Below, in pieces: positions 33,330-45,596 of a stretch of 64,000 nucleotides of DNA. The DNA is from Ilyonectria destructans (lineage: Eukaryota; Ascomycota; Sordariomycetes; Hypocreales; Nectriaceae), in NCBI GenBank assembly GCA_020740775.1, contig JAHEWK010000005.1, positions 3,224,001 to 3,288,000 on the forward strand. Direction: 5' to 3'. Both the position numbers and the translations under genes were made by a program. How positions within the stretch are numbered: the stretch's first letter is position 1; each line of letters begins with the position of its first letter. Below the pieces are notes generated by a model, which worked only from the letters and a program-made list of their open reading frames with translations, was not told the DNA's origin and did no database searches.

Positions 33330-35141
33330 TTACGACAGCTTTCGTAGTCTCAAGTCAAGATACATGTCCGCCTGATAAGAAAACCACTGCGACTTAACGA
33401 CAAACGGTCTTTGTTTATTCACAAATTGCGCATCGTATCGCCGAACAAAGCCAGCGATGAATTTGTGGATCTCAACGAGAGCGAGATTGCGTCCGACGCA
33501 AGTTCGAGCACCATAACCGAACTGTGTTTCATAAAGAATTAGCTTCAAAATGACCCCAGACAGACCCAAGACAGGCAATTACCGTAACATTGAACTTGTC
33601 CATTTCTCGGATCTGGGCTGGGTCGCTCCCCTTGCTAGCCATCCACCGTGTAGGCCTCCACTCGTCTGCGTCAGCCCCGAAGACGGACCTGTCTCTGTTC
33701 TGTGCGATTGGGCTCATGCTTATTGTCGCACCCGATGGGATGTAGTGACCAGCAATTCGGACTCCGTTCGCCGGTGCTTGGCGGGGCAATTGCCACAAGA
33801 TACTTGGGTGCAATCTCAAAGCTTCTTTGACGCAAGCGTTTAAGAAGGTGAGCTTCTCTGCAACCAAGTATGGAATACCACTATACCCAGGCGCGAAACC
33901 GCCTTCAGCATATGCCTTGTCGACTTCCTCACGAACCTGAAGATAGTCCCCAGGGTGGAGGACCAATTGGGCCAGGACAGCACGAATACCGATTGATGTT
34001 GTATCAGCACCGGCGCCAATAATGTTTCCGGTTTCAGCCAGGATAGATGGAATGGTAGCTTTGCTACCATCCGGCTCTTTCATGGCGATGTAGTGGTCAA
34101 GCATATCTGCCTTCCGTTCAGTGCCTTCTGGCTCACTCAGCCGCTTCATGAGTTGGCCAACCATCCACTTGCCGAATGTGTCGAAAGAGCTTCCACTCTG
34201 CATTAATCGTTCCACAACCGACAGGATTGTTTGGGTCACAGGATTGTTGATCCATATCATCTGCCCAGGGACGTAGCCCATACTGGCCATCTGGTAGAAA
34301 CCAGCGTGGATAGAACGAATGATGCTCATGACGTCTTGTTCTTGCTCAATGAAACCAATGGGCGAGCCCAAGGCCAGCTTCCCAACAACATCAAAAGCAA
34401 AATAATTGGTCCAGTTGCTCATGTTGACAGGCTTACCCTCTTGAGCATATTTGTCGAGCTTTTTCCAGACAGCATCCGCGATTTGCTGGACCTCTGGCTC
34501 TAACGAAAGGATGGTTGACATGGTATATGCGCTGGCCACTCGTTTCCTAAGAAAGGAATGCTCTGCTGGATTCGTAGAGTGGAAGAACTAGATGGAAGCT
34601 CGATATCAGCACCTTATCGTTCTGAATGGGTAGCTGGGCCAATCTTACTGAGTTGTTAAGGCCGGGAATCATCCAAACGTCATACCATGATGTCTAAACA
34701 AAAACGTGTTGGGTTAGCAAAGCTATCTTCCGGCAATTCGAAGTGCTCGGGCCTTGGTGGGTGGCATAGTCGTCTCTGTACCTTTCGCGTCCCTTTGCCA
34801 TGTCCAAAAACCTCGGTAAGACCGATCTTGTCCACGATGCTGATCTCGTTTGGAGAAACCCGGACCACCGGTCCATACTGTCGGTGTAGGTCTAAGATGT
34901 CTTGATGCCAGTTTCCTTTTGCGTACTTGGTTGTTCTCCACAATTCGGTGAACTTGGCAGGGAACGGACCGGGAATGCGGCGAAGTGGATGGAACAGGAT
35001 GCGATAAAAATAAACAAGTAGCAGGATAGTGCCTGGAACTAGAAATAAAAGCCATGGCTTGCATAGCAGCTCAGTACGCAAGGTTTTGATATCTTTTAGA
35101 AGAGCCTGCATTGTGAATTCGGAATAAGAAGATAGTGCCAT
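33330..35141 (-). CDS. Cytochrome P450 (P450-3), pisatin-demethylase-like type
   Basis: Exons on the minus strand: 35141..34782, 34693..34649, 34587..33583, 33521..33330; 533 aa. A membrane anchor (about 30-52) precedes R-I-P-G-P-F-P. Then follow I-helix I-G-A-G-A-D-T-T-S, ExxR as K-E-A-L-R, and haem loop F-G-Y-G-A-R-T-C-V-G. A 45-base second exon encodes T-S-W-Y onward and is supported by the matching segment in P450-1. The intron before this segment sits at the same place in both genes, so P450-1 and P450-3 are related. Monooxygenase of unknown substrate; TGTGGGG lies 142 bases upstream. Confidence 0.9.
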
Positions 35142-35634
35142 ATCAATAGTAGTGGTAGACTTGATCAATTCTAATAGCGCCAACTAGCTTTCATTCATAT
35201 TATGCCTATTTACTGCTTCCCTTTTGAGATATTCTGGAGTTTCTAAGCTACATTGTCGCCTGCAAGATCTGACCCTTCGTTATGTGGGGTTGGGAACAAA
35301 GGTAGGTGGAGTGGGGTATTTTGTAAGACCGACTCTCATGATCTTGTGAGGAGCTGGCCGCTGAGATCCACAACTAGGACTAGTTGAGACCCAAATATCA
35401 AGTCATCTGACCTATTCTAATCAGAATAGCCAATGGCAGTACGCGTATGCTGCCTAAAATAACGCTAAAAACGCCTTTAGGAATGTGGGGTATTGAGGTG
35501 TGAGTCCGCACATCTTGAGCACGAATGTGGTACTTGGTCTCGCTCCTAACGTGGTGGGGTTGGTTCAGTCTAACTGTTTCTTGATATTGGACTTCGCCTA
35601 ATGCTGGAACATCGCTGTGACCTTTCGAGCTTGG
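35142..35634 (-). promoter_or_regulatory. P450-3 promoter with TGTGGGG at 35283-35289 and 35484-35490
   Basis: Two full motifs, plus weaker copies GTGGGG near 35311 and 35554. The other neighbour (HET gene) ends at 35635, so these sites most probably serve P450-3. Confidence 0.5.
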
Positions 35635-37595
35635 TCAGACCAGGTGCAATGATTCCCAGTTTGAGCCATCTCCAACCGCCTCTCCATTCATTAGACCTGT
35701 GACGTATGCGTCTCCAACAAAGGAATAAACGGCATGGTCATCCTCAGTCCCAGCACTCATTTGCTCGCTCAGCACATATGGCACCTTGCCGCCAGCGAGC
35801 ACCACCAATAGATCGCCGGGTTGAGACTCTGCAGGAACACAGCCAATGAGACCTTTCGTGGTGCGCATAAACCTTCGGGCTGCCAAGGTAGACAGCAGCG
35901 TACTGCCGAAAACTTCTACATCAGCAGTTGGCAGATCTAGTTCGCGACTTGCGTGTGATTCGACCAGACGACTCCATCGCAGGTACCGCTCGTAGTCAAC
36001 GGTCGGATCAGCATGCTCGTAAACACTGACACCGTGGTGGATATGAATGGATAGGTTTCCGGTAAGAGCCTGCCAGAACGCAATCTCTTCAGCACTAGCC
36101 TCGTCGAAGGACTTCGGGGGTAGGTGAGGCAGCCCCGACAATGACCGCGCCTCATCGACAATGGTCTTCGTACGCGCTGCGTCTTCAACCTTCGAAAAAG
36201 AGGCGATCATGCCCACCGCTTCGATTCGGTCAACAATAATTCCCTTTGAAATCGCCTGAGAGGAAGACACCATGTGGAAATCGGCCTCGGCTCCTGCCGC
36301 TGTGTTGTAGTACATCAGCGTCAATGGGCGCCCCTTGCATCGGAAGAGGGTGATGGGAGTCAACAAGATATTCCAGTCGGGAATATACGAAGGGAGTCCC
36401 GAAACTGAGTTTTCGCCGCGCAGTACATGAGTTAGGACGTCCAGTGACTTGGTTTGGTGTATCTGCTCCAGAGCAAGTTGGACAAACAGTTCCTGCGCCT
36501 GGATCGTATAGTCGGGTTGGATTTGGCTTCCCGCACCTCTGAAACCCATGGCAAGAATTCCGTAAACCCTGTCACGGGGATCTGAACATCCCCGCTGTCG
36601 GTACATGGACAGAGTCTCCAGGACGTCGTTGCGATTCTTATACCTCCTCAAGCTGTCGAGATCATCCATGCGGCATAGTGCGAAGAACAGGTTGGTGTCA
36701 TACGTTCGGCTCTCGTCAAGGATGTACGCATGCATTCCACAGCACGCCATTGCTGCGTGTTTTCTGAGGTGACAAAACGCATCTTGGACGCGCTGGCCAT
36801 CAATGAGGGTGTCCCCGTATTGGAGTATGACATTCTTTGACAACACGTACTCCTGGACTGTCCATACTCGGTAGAACCACGGGGAGTCGAAGAATCTGAT
36901 GAGGTTGTCTCTGAGAATTGGTGACGACGCATCATGGCCTTGTACCTACTTTCTGTTAATATGACTCCACGAGTATGAAGCTAGCCTCGTTGGCGTAAAG
37001 AACGGCCAACAGCATGTTTTTCTAGCGATTAGACCGATAATTTGATCAAGCTATGCTCTTTGAAACAGCTGGAGGGACTTTCAGTGCGCTGGTTCCTACT
37101 AACCTTCAAGTGTGGCTCAAGTGATGGTACAAAGTGGTATTCACCTTGCTCAGCGCAGAGCTCTAGGTAGTCAAATGCAAGATCGTGACCGTCCCATTCT
37201 TGTCCAAGAAAGACCACGACTCCTTCAGCGTCTTGGTATATGCTACCCATCAAGCTAACTTGGCGCGAGCGTTCATCGATATCGTCCTGATTGATGCACA
37301 CGGCATCAACCCATAGAATGCGATCTGCATCTCGTCGTCGTAATCTGCACAAAGCTTGGAAGAGGTTGCTGGAAATAGCAACATCAACGCCTTCTAAGTT
37401 CACAGTATTCAGGTGAGTGGAGTCCCCCCAAACATATGACAGGGCTTCGTAGCATGGGCTGTCGGCTAGGGAGACGGTCGTGAAGCTGCATCGGATTGGA
37501 GCGTCGCTGTCTGTAGCGGGTTTCAAGTGTAAAAGACGAATCTGGCTATCTTGAAGAAGTGAATATGACGGGTAGATACCCCTGTGTGCGTCCAT
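35635..37595 (-). CDS. HET (heterokaryon incompatibility) domain protein, HET-1
   Basis: Exons on the minus strand: 37595..37104 and 36945..35635; about 600 aa. HET-domain blocks: E-A-L-S-Y-V-W-G-D, I-L-W-V-D-A-V-C-I-N-Q, then S-P-W-F-Y-R-V-W-T-V-Q-E at the start of exon 2, which fixes the 158-base intron's acceptor. HET domains trigger cell death in non-self recognition or act as immune-like sensors in fungi. The gene lies inside the catabolic cluster between P450-3 and the transporter, and TGTGGGG (37614-37620) stands 19 bases before its start. The intron is longer than others here, so a small exon may be missing. Confidence 0.8.
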
Positions 37596-38061
37596 TAAAT
37601 CTTGCCACCACGCTGTGGGGAGCTTGGATCTAGATTTGACAAGGTGCTGAAGTCGCAGCTATGCCGTGAGCTTGCGTGCATTTCTGCTCAAACCCCGCGA
37701 TATTCCGGGGAAACGATTTTGCGGAGTACATCACGCCCCCCAACAGATCCGGCGAAGGTAGATAAATGCGCCTGGCGTACACCGAATCATAGCCAACGAC
37801 TTCTCTTTATTTACAGCACGGGTCGGGTACCCCAAACTCACGAGGCTAGGGGTTAGTGCTTCCAACTTGAGCTTGGGTATTCGGTCAAACTACAATGTAC
37901 GTGTTTCAATATTCACATTGTATAAGCTTAAATGCGGGAAACTAGTTATTAATGTAATGACACTTCTCCTAAAAATATCCATTGACTCTCTCCTTATTCT
38001 CTTCCATGTACTTCTTCCACCTCTAGAACGCGCCCCCAAGTGCGCCTCATTCTAAGGTGGC
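37596..38061. other. Intergenic, with TGTGGGG at 37614-37620
   Basis: Holds one motif copy next to the HET-1 start; otherwise nothing recognisable. Confidence 0.5.
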
Positions 38062-39702
38062 CTACATGCCTTGATGAGTGTTGATGCCGATCTTTTCAAG
38101 AACGTTGTGAGTATGCCAGAAGCTCCTATACCGCTTGCCAAAGACGTAAACAATTAATGTTGTCGCCACAAGTCCGAGACTGATGCCACCGAATGTGAAA
38201 AAGGGAGCAATGGGTCCTGCAGACGCCGTCCAGTTGTTGACAAAGTAGCTGTAGCCGTAAAACAAGAAGTTTTTGAACATGACGTTGGCGATAAAAATCT
38301 CATTGCTCATTCCACCGAAAGCGTCAATGGCATAAGTTGAACAGGGTGCAATGATGAAGGAAGTGCCGAAAAGAGTTAATCCCCACATAAAGTCGATAGC
38401 ATAGATGTTGCCCTGGTTTTGTGAAAGAGCACCAAAGCCAAACAGACTAGCTCCACATATCAGACCAAATACGCATGTAACAAGGCGAAACTCGGGCTCG
38501 TATACATTTTTATTTTTCTTGGTGAGCCAGATTGTGAGGGGATCCATGACGAGACCAACGGCGATGCTGCCAATCGCACCACCAATGAACGGGCCAACCG
38601 ACATGTATCCAACAGCCGCCGCTGAAAGGAGATAGGGCGGTGGTGAAAAGAGCTGAGCGATAACATAGGCCGCCGCAACAAAGAATGAGGTAATTGTTCC
38701 AGTAATAACAATAGTCCAGAGTGCGGCCAGATTTGCACAACAGACGAAAGGTGCGATAACCAGTGTGATGAAATTGTCGTCGCTGTATGAACCGTTGAAA
38801 AGAGCCATTTCTTGAAGAAATGACTTCTTTAGAGGTACGTCAGCTGACTCAATCTCCACATCTTCCACTCTGTAAGAATCTCCTTCTTCCTTGGCTGGTG
38901 TATCATCTTTCTCTTTGGCTGCGGTCTGCTCCTGGATAAAACGATCGTGGCGGATGTACGACGTCTCAGGTACAAATAACAGTAAAAGGATGATCTGGAA
39001 CCCAAGGCAGGCATTCAAGATGTGGAAGAGATAATGCCAGCCCAAGCTAAATGTGATTTTTCCAGCCACAACGGAGCTCAGGTTGGAAACACACGTCAAC
39101 GTAAAGGCCATGACTGAGGTCCAAAGACCGCGCTCATGTACAAAGAAGACATCTCCAACAACCGTATAGATAAGTGATTCGTAAGCGGCCAGAGAGAGGC
39201 CCTGGACTACTCGAGCGGCCAAAAGAGTATTGTATGTGTTGCTGACGGAGCCGATGATGGTGCCAACAAGGCAGGCGACGGAGGAAAAGATGAAGACAGG
39301 CCGCTTGCCATATTTCCGGGAAAAGGCAGACAGAATTGGACCTGACGCTCCAGCGACAAGGAGCTGATAGCCTGAGAGGACGGTGATGTCTCCGATGGGG
39401 CGGTTGAACTGTAGAGAAAGAACAAACAAGCTGGCATTGAGCAACGGTCCCGTGCAGCACGCGCAGAGGCAGCAGCCGTATACCAAGATGCAAATTGCAA
39501 GGACTTTCTTGTAGTAGGGCCAGTTCAATGGATCGTTGGGGTCGTCGGATGGGCGAGGAGTGAGGATGATGTCTTTGTGTTTGCCAGTACCGTGCTTAGT
39601 GGGCACAGAATCACGAATCGGGTGCGATTCTTCGTCCGCAAGGATGACTGTTCCAGGGACATGTTGGAGGGGCGATCGATGTTCGAGGACTCCCAAACCC
39701 AT
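38062..39702 (-). CDS. MFS transporter, DHA1-like
   Basis: Intronless, 546 aa. The N-terminus has D-D-P-N-D-P-L-N-W-P, typical of fungal drug:H+ antiporter-1 proteins. About 12 hydrophobic segments follow in two halves, with a charged central loop rich in K/E/D around residues 250-295 and the loop-2-3 motif S-R-K-Y-G-K-R-P. Plasma-membrane import or export of substrate, product or toxic intermediates; direction unknown. Motif TGTGGGG lies 186 bases upstream. Confidence 0.92.
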   Translation of the reverse strand: MGLGVLEHRSPLQHVPGTVILADEESHPIRDSVPTKHGTGKHKDIILTPRPSDDPNDPLNWPYYKKVLAICILVYGCCLCACCTGPLLNASLFVLSLQFNRPIGDITVLSGYQLLVAGASGPILSAFSRKYGKRPVFIFSSVACLVGTIIGSVSNTYNTLLAARVVQGLSLAAYESLIYTVVGDVFFVHERGLWTSVMAFTLTCVSNLSSVVAGKITFSLGWHYLFHILNACLGFQIILLLLFVPETSYIRHDRFIQEQTAAKEKDDTPAKEEGDSYRVEDVEIESADVPLKKSFLQEMALFNGSYSDDNFITLVIAPFVCCANLAALWTIVITGTITSFFVAAAYVIAQLFSPPPYLLSAAAVGYMSVGPFIGGAIGSIAVGLVMDPLTIWLTKKNKNVYEPEFRLVTCVFGLICGASLFGFGALSQNQGNIYAIDFMWGLTLFGTSFIIAPCSTYAIDAFGGMSNEIFIANVMFKNFLFYGYSYFVNNWTASAGPIAPFFTFGGISLGLVATTLIVYVFGKRYRSFWHTHNVLEKIGINTHQGM

Positions 39703-40568
39703 CGTGAATGAGTATTAATTGAGGTAAGCGAGGACAATACAAGATTGGCCGAGTCGATGTTGAGAGGAGGGCTGGACTGATTCCTTTTTACGCAGCTTGG
39801 ATAGCATTTATACATGTCGGCTTGACAAGCGCACTTCATGACTTGACTAGCCTAGTTCCCTGACTCGGACTGTGATTCCGTAGCTGTTGTGGGGTAGATG
39901 TAGTTAATGCATTGGATCTGGCTTCAATTTTAGAACTAGATCGCATAAAGCAATCGTAGTACTCGAAAGCGAACGCGGCCAGGGAATTGCCGCGAGAGCT
40001 GTTCGTACCAGTGACCAAGTGCCGACAACATGACAAGATGCGCCACAATCGACATCAATGGAATCTGGGGTAGCATTGTCTTGCGCAGTACTTCGTGGGG
40101 TAGTGGAGTATTCTTCCCCACACGCCAAAGTCGCGATGACTTCCCAATCCTCCGGTCCTACCGGCATGCAGATGTAACTACAAGGGATCTATCTAGCGTC
40201 TTTAATCCACCCCCTCAATCACAAAGGCTGAGAATGAAAACAGCATGTGATACAAGCGGGTCTAGTAATAATCACACAAAAACTAGGCAGATGTACACAG
40301 GCTTTTCTCTGCGAGGGGAAAGAAGCTGCCTCCTGTCTGTGGGGTCGTACGGCATTTGGGCTCAGGTGGGGTTACACCACATTCACCATATTCGCAACTG
40401 GACCCCTACAGCCCTCCACAACTAGCCGATAGAGCGTTTAATTACTGCCTAGTCCCGATTCCAGACTTGGAATTAATTCTTGAAAGGATAAAATTGCCTG
40501 GATTCAATTCGTCGCTCTGAGCCGCCAGCCTACATCCCGATACCATCAATCTTATCAGACAAGCAACA
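39703..40568. promoter_or_regulatory. Divergent promoter of MFS and carboxylesterase with three TGTGGGG motifs
   Basis: TGTGGGG at 39888-39894 (186 from the MFS start) and 40338-40344 (225 from the esterase start). In the middle CGTGGGG (40094-40100) faces CCCCACA (40116-40122), an imperfect inverted pair with 15 bases between. GGTGGGG follows near 40365. Confidence 0.6.
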
Positions 40569-42357
<1,789 letters not shown>

Positions 42358-42759
42358 AAGCTGTCAGCAATGCGATGTAAAATACGAGGATTTCGTCCAT
42401 CATTCCCGTTGGGTATACCTTTAGAAGCCAAATAATGTGCAGAATAGATGAAAGATATGTGCCCCGGTATCAAACAATTCAGACGTACACGGTTATGCGT
42501 ATCCATCAGCATCACTGCATTGACGAATTCCCGAGGCACTTTGGTAATATGTCGCTTTGCTGATAACATAAATTTGGCAAGAGTAGCTTCTCTGCGCTTC
42601 TTATCTTGGTCAGGTACACGAGTAAGTGCATGCTCCGTGGTTGTATGGAAGCATTGCAGCATCATAGAACACCAACTTCCATTCTTAAGCTAATTGATCT
42701 CCTCCCTAGTTGATTCCTTAGAGGAAGAAAAGAATACGCAGAAGATTGACATTGTAGCA
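42358..42759. other. Convergent intergenic region
   Basis: Between the carboxylesterase and regulator 3' ends; overlapping short ORFs only, no motif copy. Confidence 0.6.
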
Positions 42760-45202
42760 TTAATACGGAGCTGCAGACGGGTCCCCAGATTCCCAAAGCC
42801 AGTCGTTGTCAATTATCCCGGGTCCAGCATCACCCAGTGTTGGGTAATACTCTATCAGCTCAGCTATTGCTAGCATCTGGTTTGGCGATAAAGTATGGGC
42901 GGCAAAATCGGCGGGGTCTGGCCGAGCTGCGCTCAGGTCATGAGATTCGAAACTGGACCCAGTCTGTAAGGTTACAAGCCTCAGCATTTCCTGTAAGCGC
43001 TCCAGCTCTTCAAGACGAAAGCGAGCAGGGACATTGCCATGGGAGATTAAACATTTGATGATACTCGAAGCTGTTTGAAGATACGATGCGTCATCTAGAA
43101 TTTCTCGGGGTGACTGGATAGCCGATATGAGTGCGAGGACAAAACCAGCGGAGAAGGCAGTTTCCAAGTCGAAAGGAAGGAATGTCTCTAAAGAGAGTTA
43201 GGGTTTTTACATTAGTCTGGATTGCACATGGTATTTCATACAGGAGATTGTATACCTAAGAGGTCTTGGGATTGGAGGGCAGATAAAATTCCCAAGGATT
43301 TGCTGGCGGACTCGCAGGATGTCTTTAAGAAAGCCTTGATAGGTCCAGCCATCTCACGGCTGTCTTTGCCGTCGTCGTTTCGTTGCTCTAGTTTGTCTCG
43401 TAAGAGACACATGAGCAGTGGCCGTGTAGCGAGGACGATACACTTTCTCGGCATCAGTCACTCCATAAGGCACTCCAAGGGAGTAGTTGCACGATACCTG
43501 ATGATAACATAGATTCACGGTCGCTGAAACTCGTGATATGGGATCTGGACTGTCCAACGTTATTTCTGATGCATTGAGTTCGGCCGCCAAAGCAGCCAGT
43601 TGTCGCAGAATTACTTGGACATTCTTAAGGAAGGATGAGTGCAGCCGACCATCGATGCTGTATATCGCTGGGAGTAATATTAGCAGAATCCACATGTTTC
43701 AGAAACCCACGTACTGTTAAGGACCTCTGCAACCAGGCGAGCCAGCTTTACGTGCATTTCTAATGCGCTCGAGGTTTGCATTGATTTCTGAGTGCTTGGC
43801 AAAGACACTGTGACATCATTGTCATTTATGGAGCTTGGAGCGCCCATAGTTGACGAGAATTTCCGGTCAAGGATGTACAGTGTCCACCAAGCACTTTGAT
43901 ACCTGGTTGCATCACTAGGGTCGTCAGATTCGCTGACCAGATCACGGTGAAACCCCTGTGTCAAAGCTATGCGCAAGGCAAGGCCAAGCTACAACAAATA
44001 AGTATAAGGCATGTTTTGGGACTAGAACGATCACTCACATAGACATATGCACTGTTCCTGTGATCAACTGACTGTAGATACAATGACAGGCCGCAACAAA
44101 TCTCGACTGAGATTATGGGGTCTTCGTATAGCCCATTCACGTCTGGAAGAAGTTCCATGGCCCGGGAAAGGTACTCGCTGCCGTAAGGGTTCGCTCTTGA
44201 GGAGCCACGCATCAGGAGAGCTTTGCCAAACGCCATAATGATAAAGTACTGCACATACCACAACCGGTTCTTCGGATTCAAGGGTTGTGGGCCTTCGCTG
44301 TACAAGTTTGAAAAGGCTTGCATAAAGCTTGGCTCGTCAAAGAGGTGATAGGTCTGGCAGACGTGAAACTTGACTGTATTGAGGAGATAGATGGCGTAGT
44401 CGCGAGAAGGTAGGTCTTGCATGGTGATGGCCATGCCTGCGTGCATTCTAGAGGGGAACTCCAACGTGAATGCAGCCCCATCGGTATTAAGAGGAACTTC
44501 GGGAGACTGGTGCTGTCCCAGGTGTTTTCCAATCATGCCCATGACATGTCGGCTGTAGGCCCACGTTGAGGACGGCCCGAGAAACCCTGGGATTTGTTAG
44601 TGGACGGAAACGTTAGAGGAGAAAAGGAACTCACGCCTCCGTCCCTGGAAGTCGGTGAGAAACCGGGATGGGGTGCTTGCAAGGGGATTTTCTATATTTG
44701 GGAGTATTTCCTGGCCAGAAGGACCGGCACCACCATCTTGGGGAGGCTCGATCAGATGGTGTGTGACTGCACCATGCCCGTCCCCACGCTCATGTTGACG
44801 CTTTGCCGGAGATTTCAAGCTGCTCAAATCATTGGCTTCCGCTTTTCGTTTCAGCTCATTAAGGTATCTGGGATAGTATTAGAACGATATTTCAGGAACG
44901 AGCTCATAGGATAAACGTTACCTCTCAGATACAAGAACCTTCTTTTCATCCGGTTCAAAGATACACTCTGCGGAGCGTCTTGAGCAGTTTGTGCATGGAC
45001 ATGTCCCTGAGCAGCGAACCTTGCGCTCGCGGCACTTGATACACCTGCAGGTGAGAGCTGGTGAGCATACCGACGTTGCTGAAGCTGCAGGCTACGCTGG
45101 AGAGATTACTCACGCTGTGTTGGTGCGTTTTGTATTCAGAGCACCCTGGCTTGACCCGGGGCGGTTCTGAGTGGAGCTCGTGTTACCGGCGTCCTCGGCC
45201 AT
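42760..45202 (-). CDS. Zn2Cys6 transcription factor with fungal-specific TF domain
   Basis: Eight exons on the minus strand: 45202..45114, 45044..44922, 44867..44635, 44586..44039, 43988..43715, 43667..43498, 43442..43256, 43187..42760; 683 aa with all phases consistent. The binuclear zinc cluster runs C-I-K-C-R-E-R-K-V-R-C then C-P-C-T-N-C and a final Cys (about residues 31-57), followed by a short linker and a coiled-coil-like R-Y-L-N-E-L-K-R. The middle-homology domain has F-H-V-C-Q-T-Y-H-L-F-D and A-L-T-Q-G-F-H-R-D-L. It sits at the right edge of the cluster and is the natural candidate to bind TGTGGGG sites. No copy of that motif was seen in its own promoter. Confidence 0.9.
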
Positions 45203-45596
45203 TGGATAGAGGGTTAATGGTCAAGGCATGGATGCCAAGTACATGAGATAGTTCGGCGGTAGTTGTGATGGGAGCTGTCAGAAAAAGTTGTGCTTCCAGC
45301 GCAAATGGCCAATGGGGGCGTATGGAAGAGTGGAATATCGGTTGGCGAGGAAACATTCTCCATATTATGCGGGGTAATGACGTTCTGATAGGTCTTGCGC
45401 TATCCTGGACATTCAGATATCCATCGAGTCCTAGCCCGATTAGGGTTATTTACTGCATCAACACGTCCGGTGTATCCTGCTATCAACCCGAGTCGTGCTG
45501 GCACTACATGTATTAAACATCCAGCAACTGCGGGGATACGTAGCATTTAGTTGCAGCTGAATAGAGAAGCTTAATCATACCAAGACTAATACCTAG
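45203..45596. other. Regulator promoter / intergenic
   Basis: Between the regulator start and the HET-2 stop; no gene and no cluster motif seen. Confidence 0.5.
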
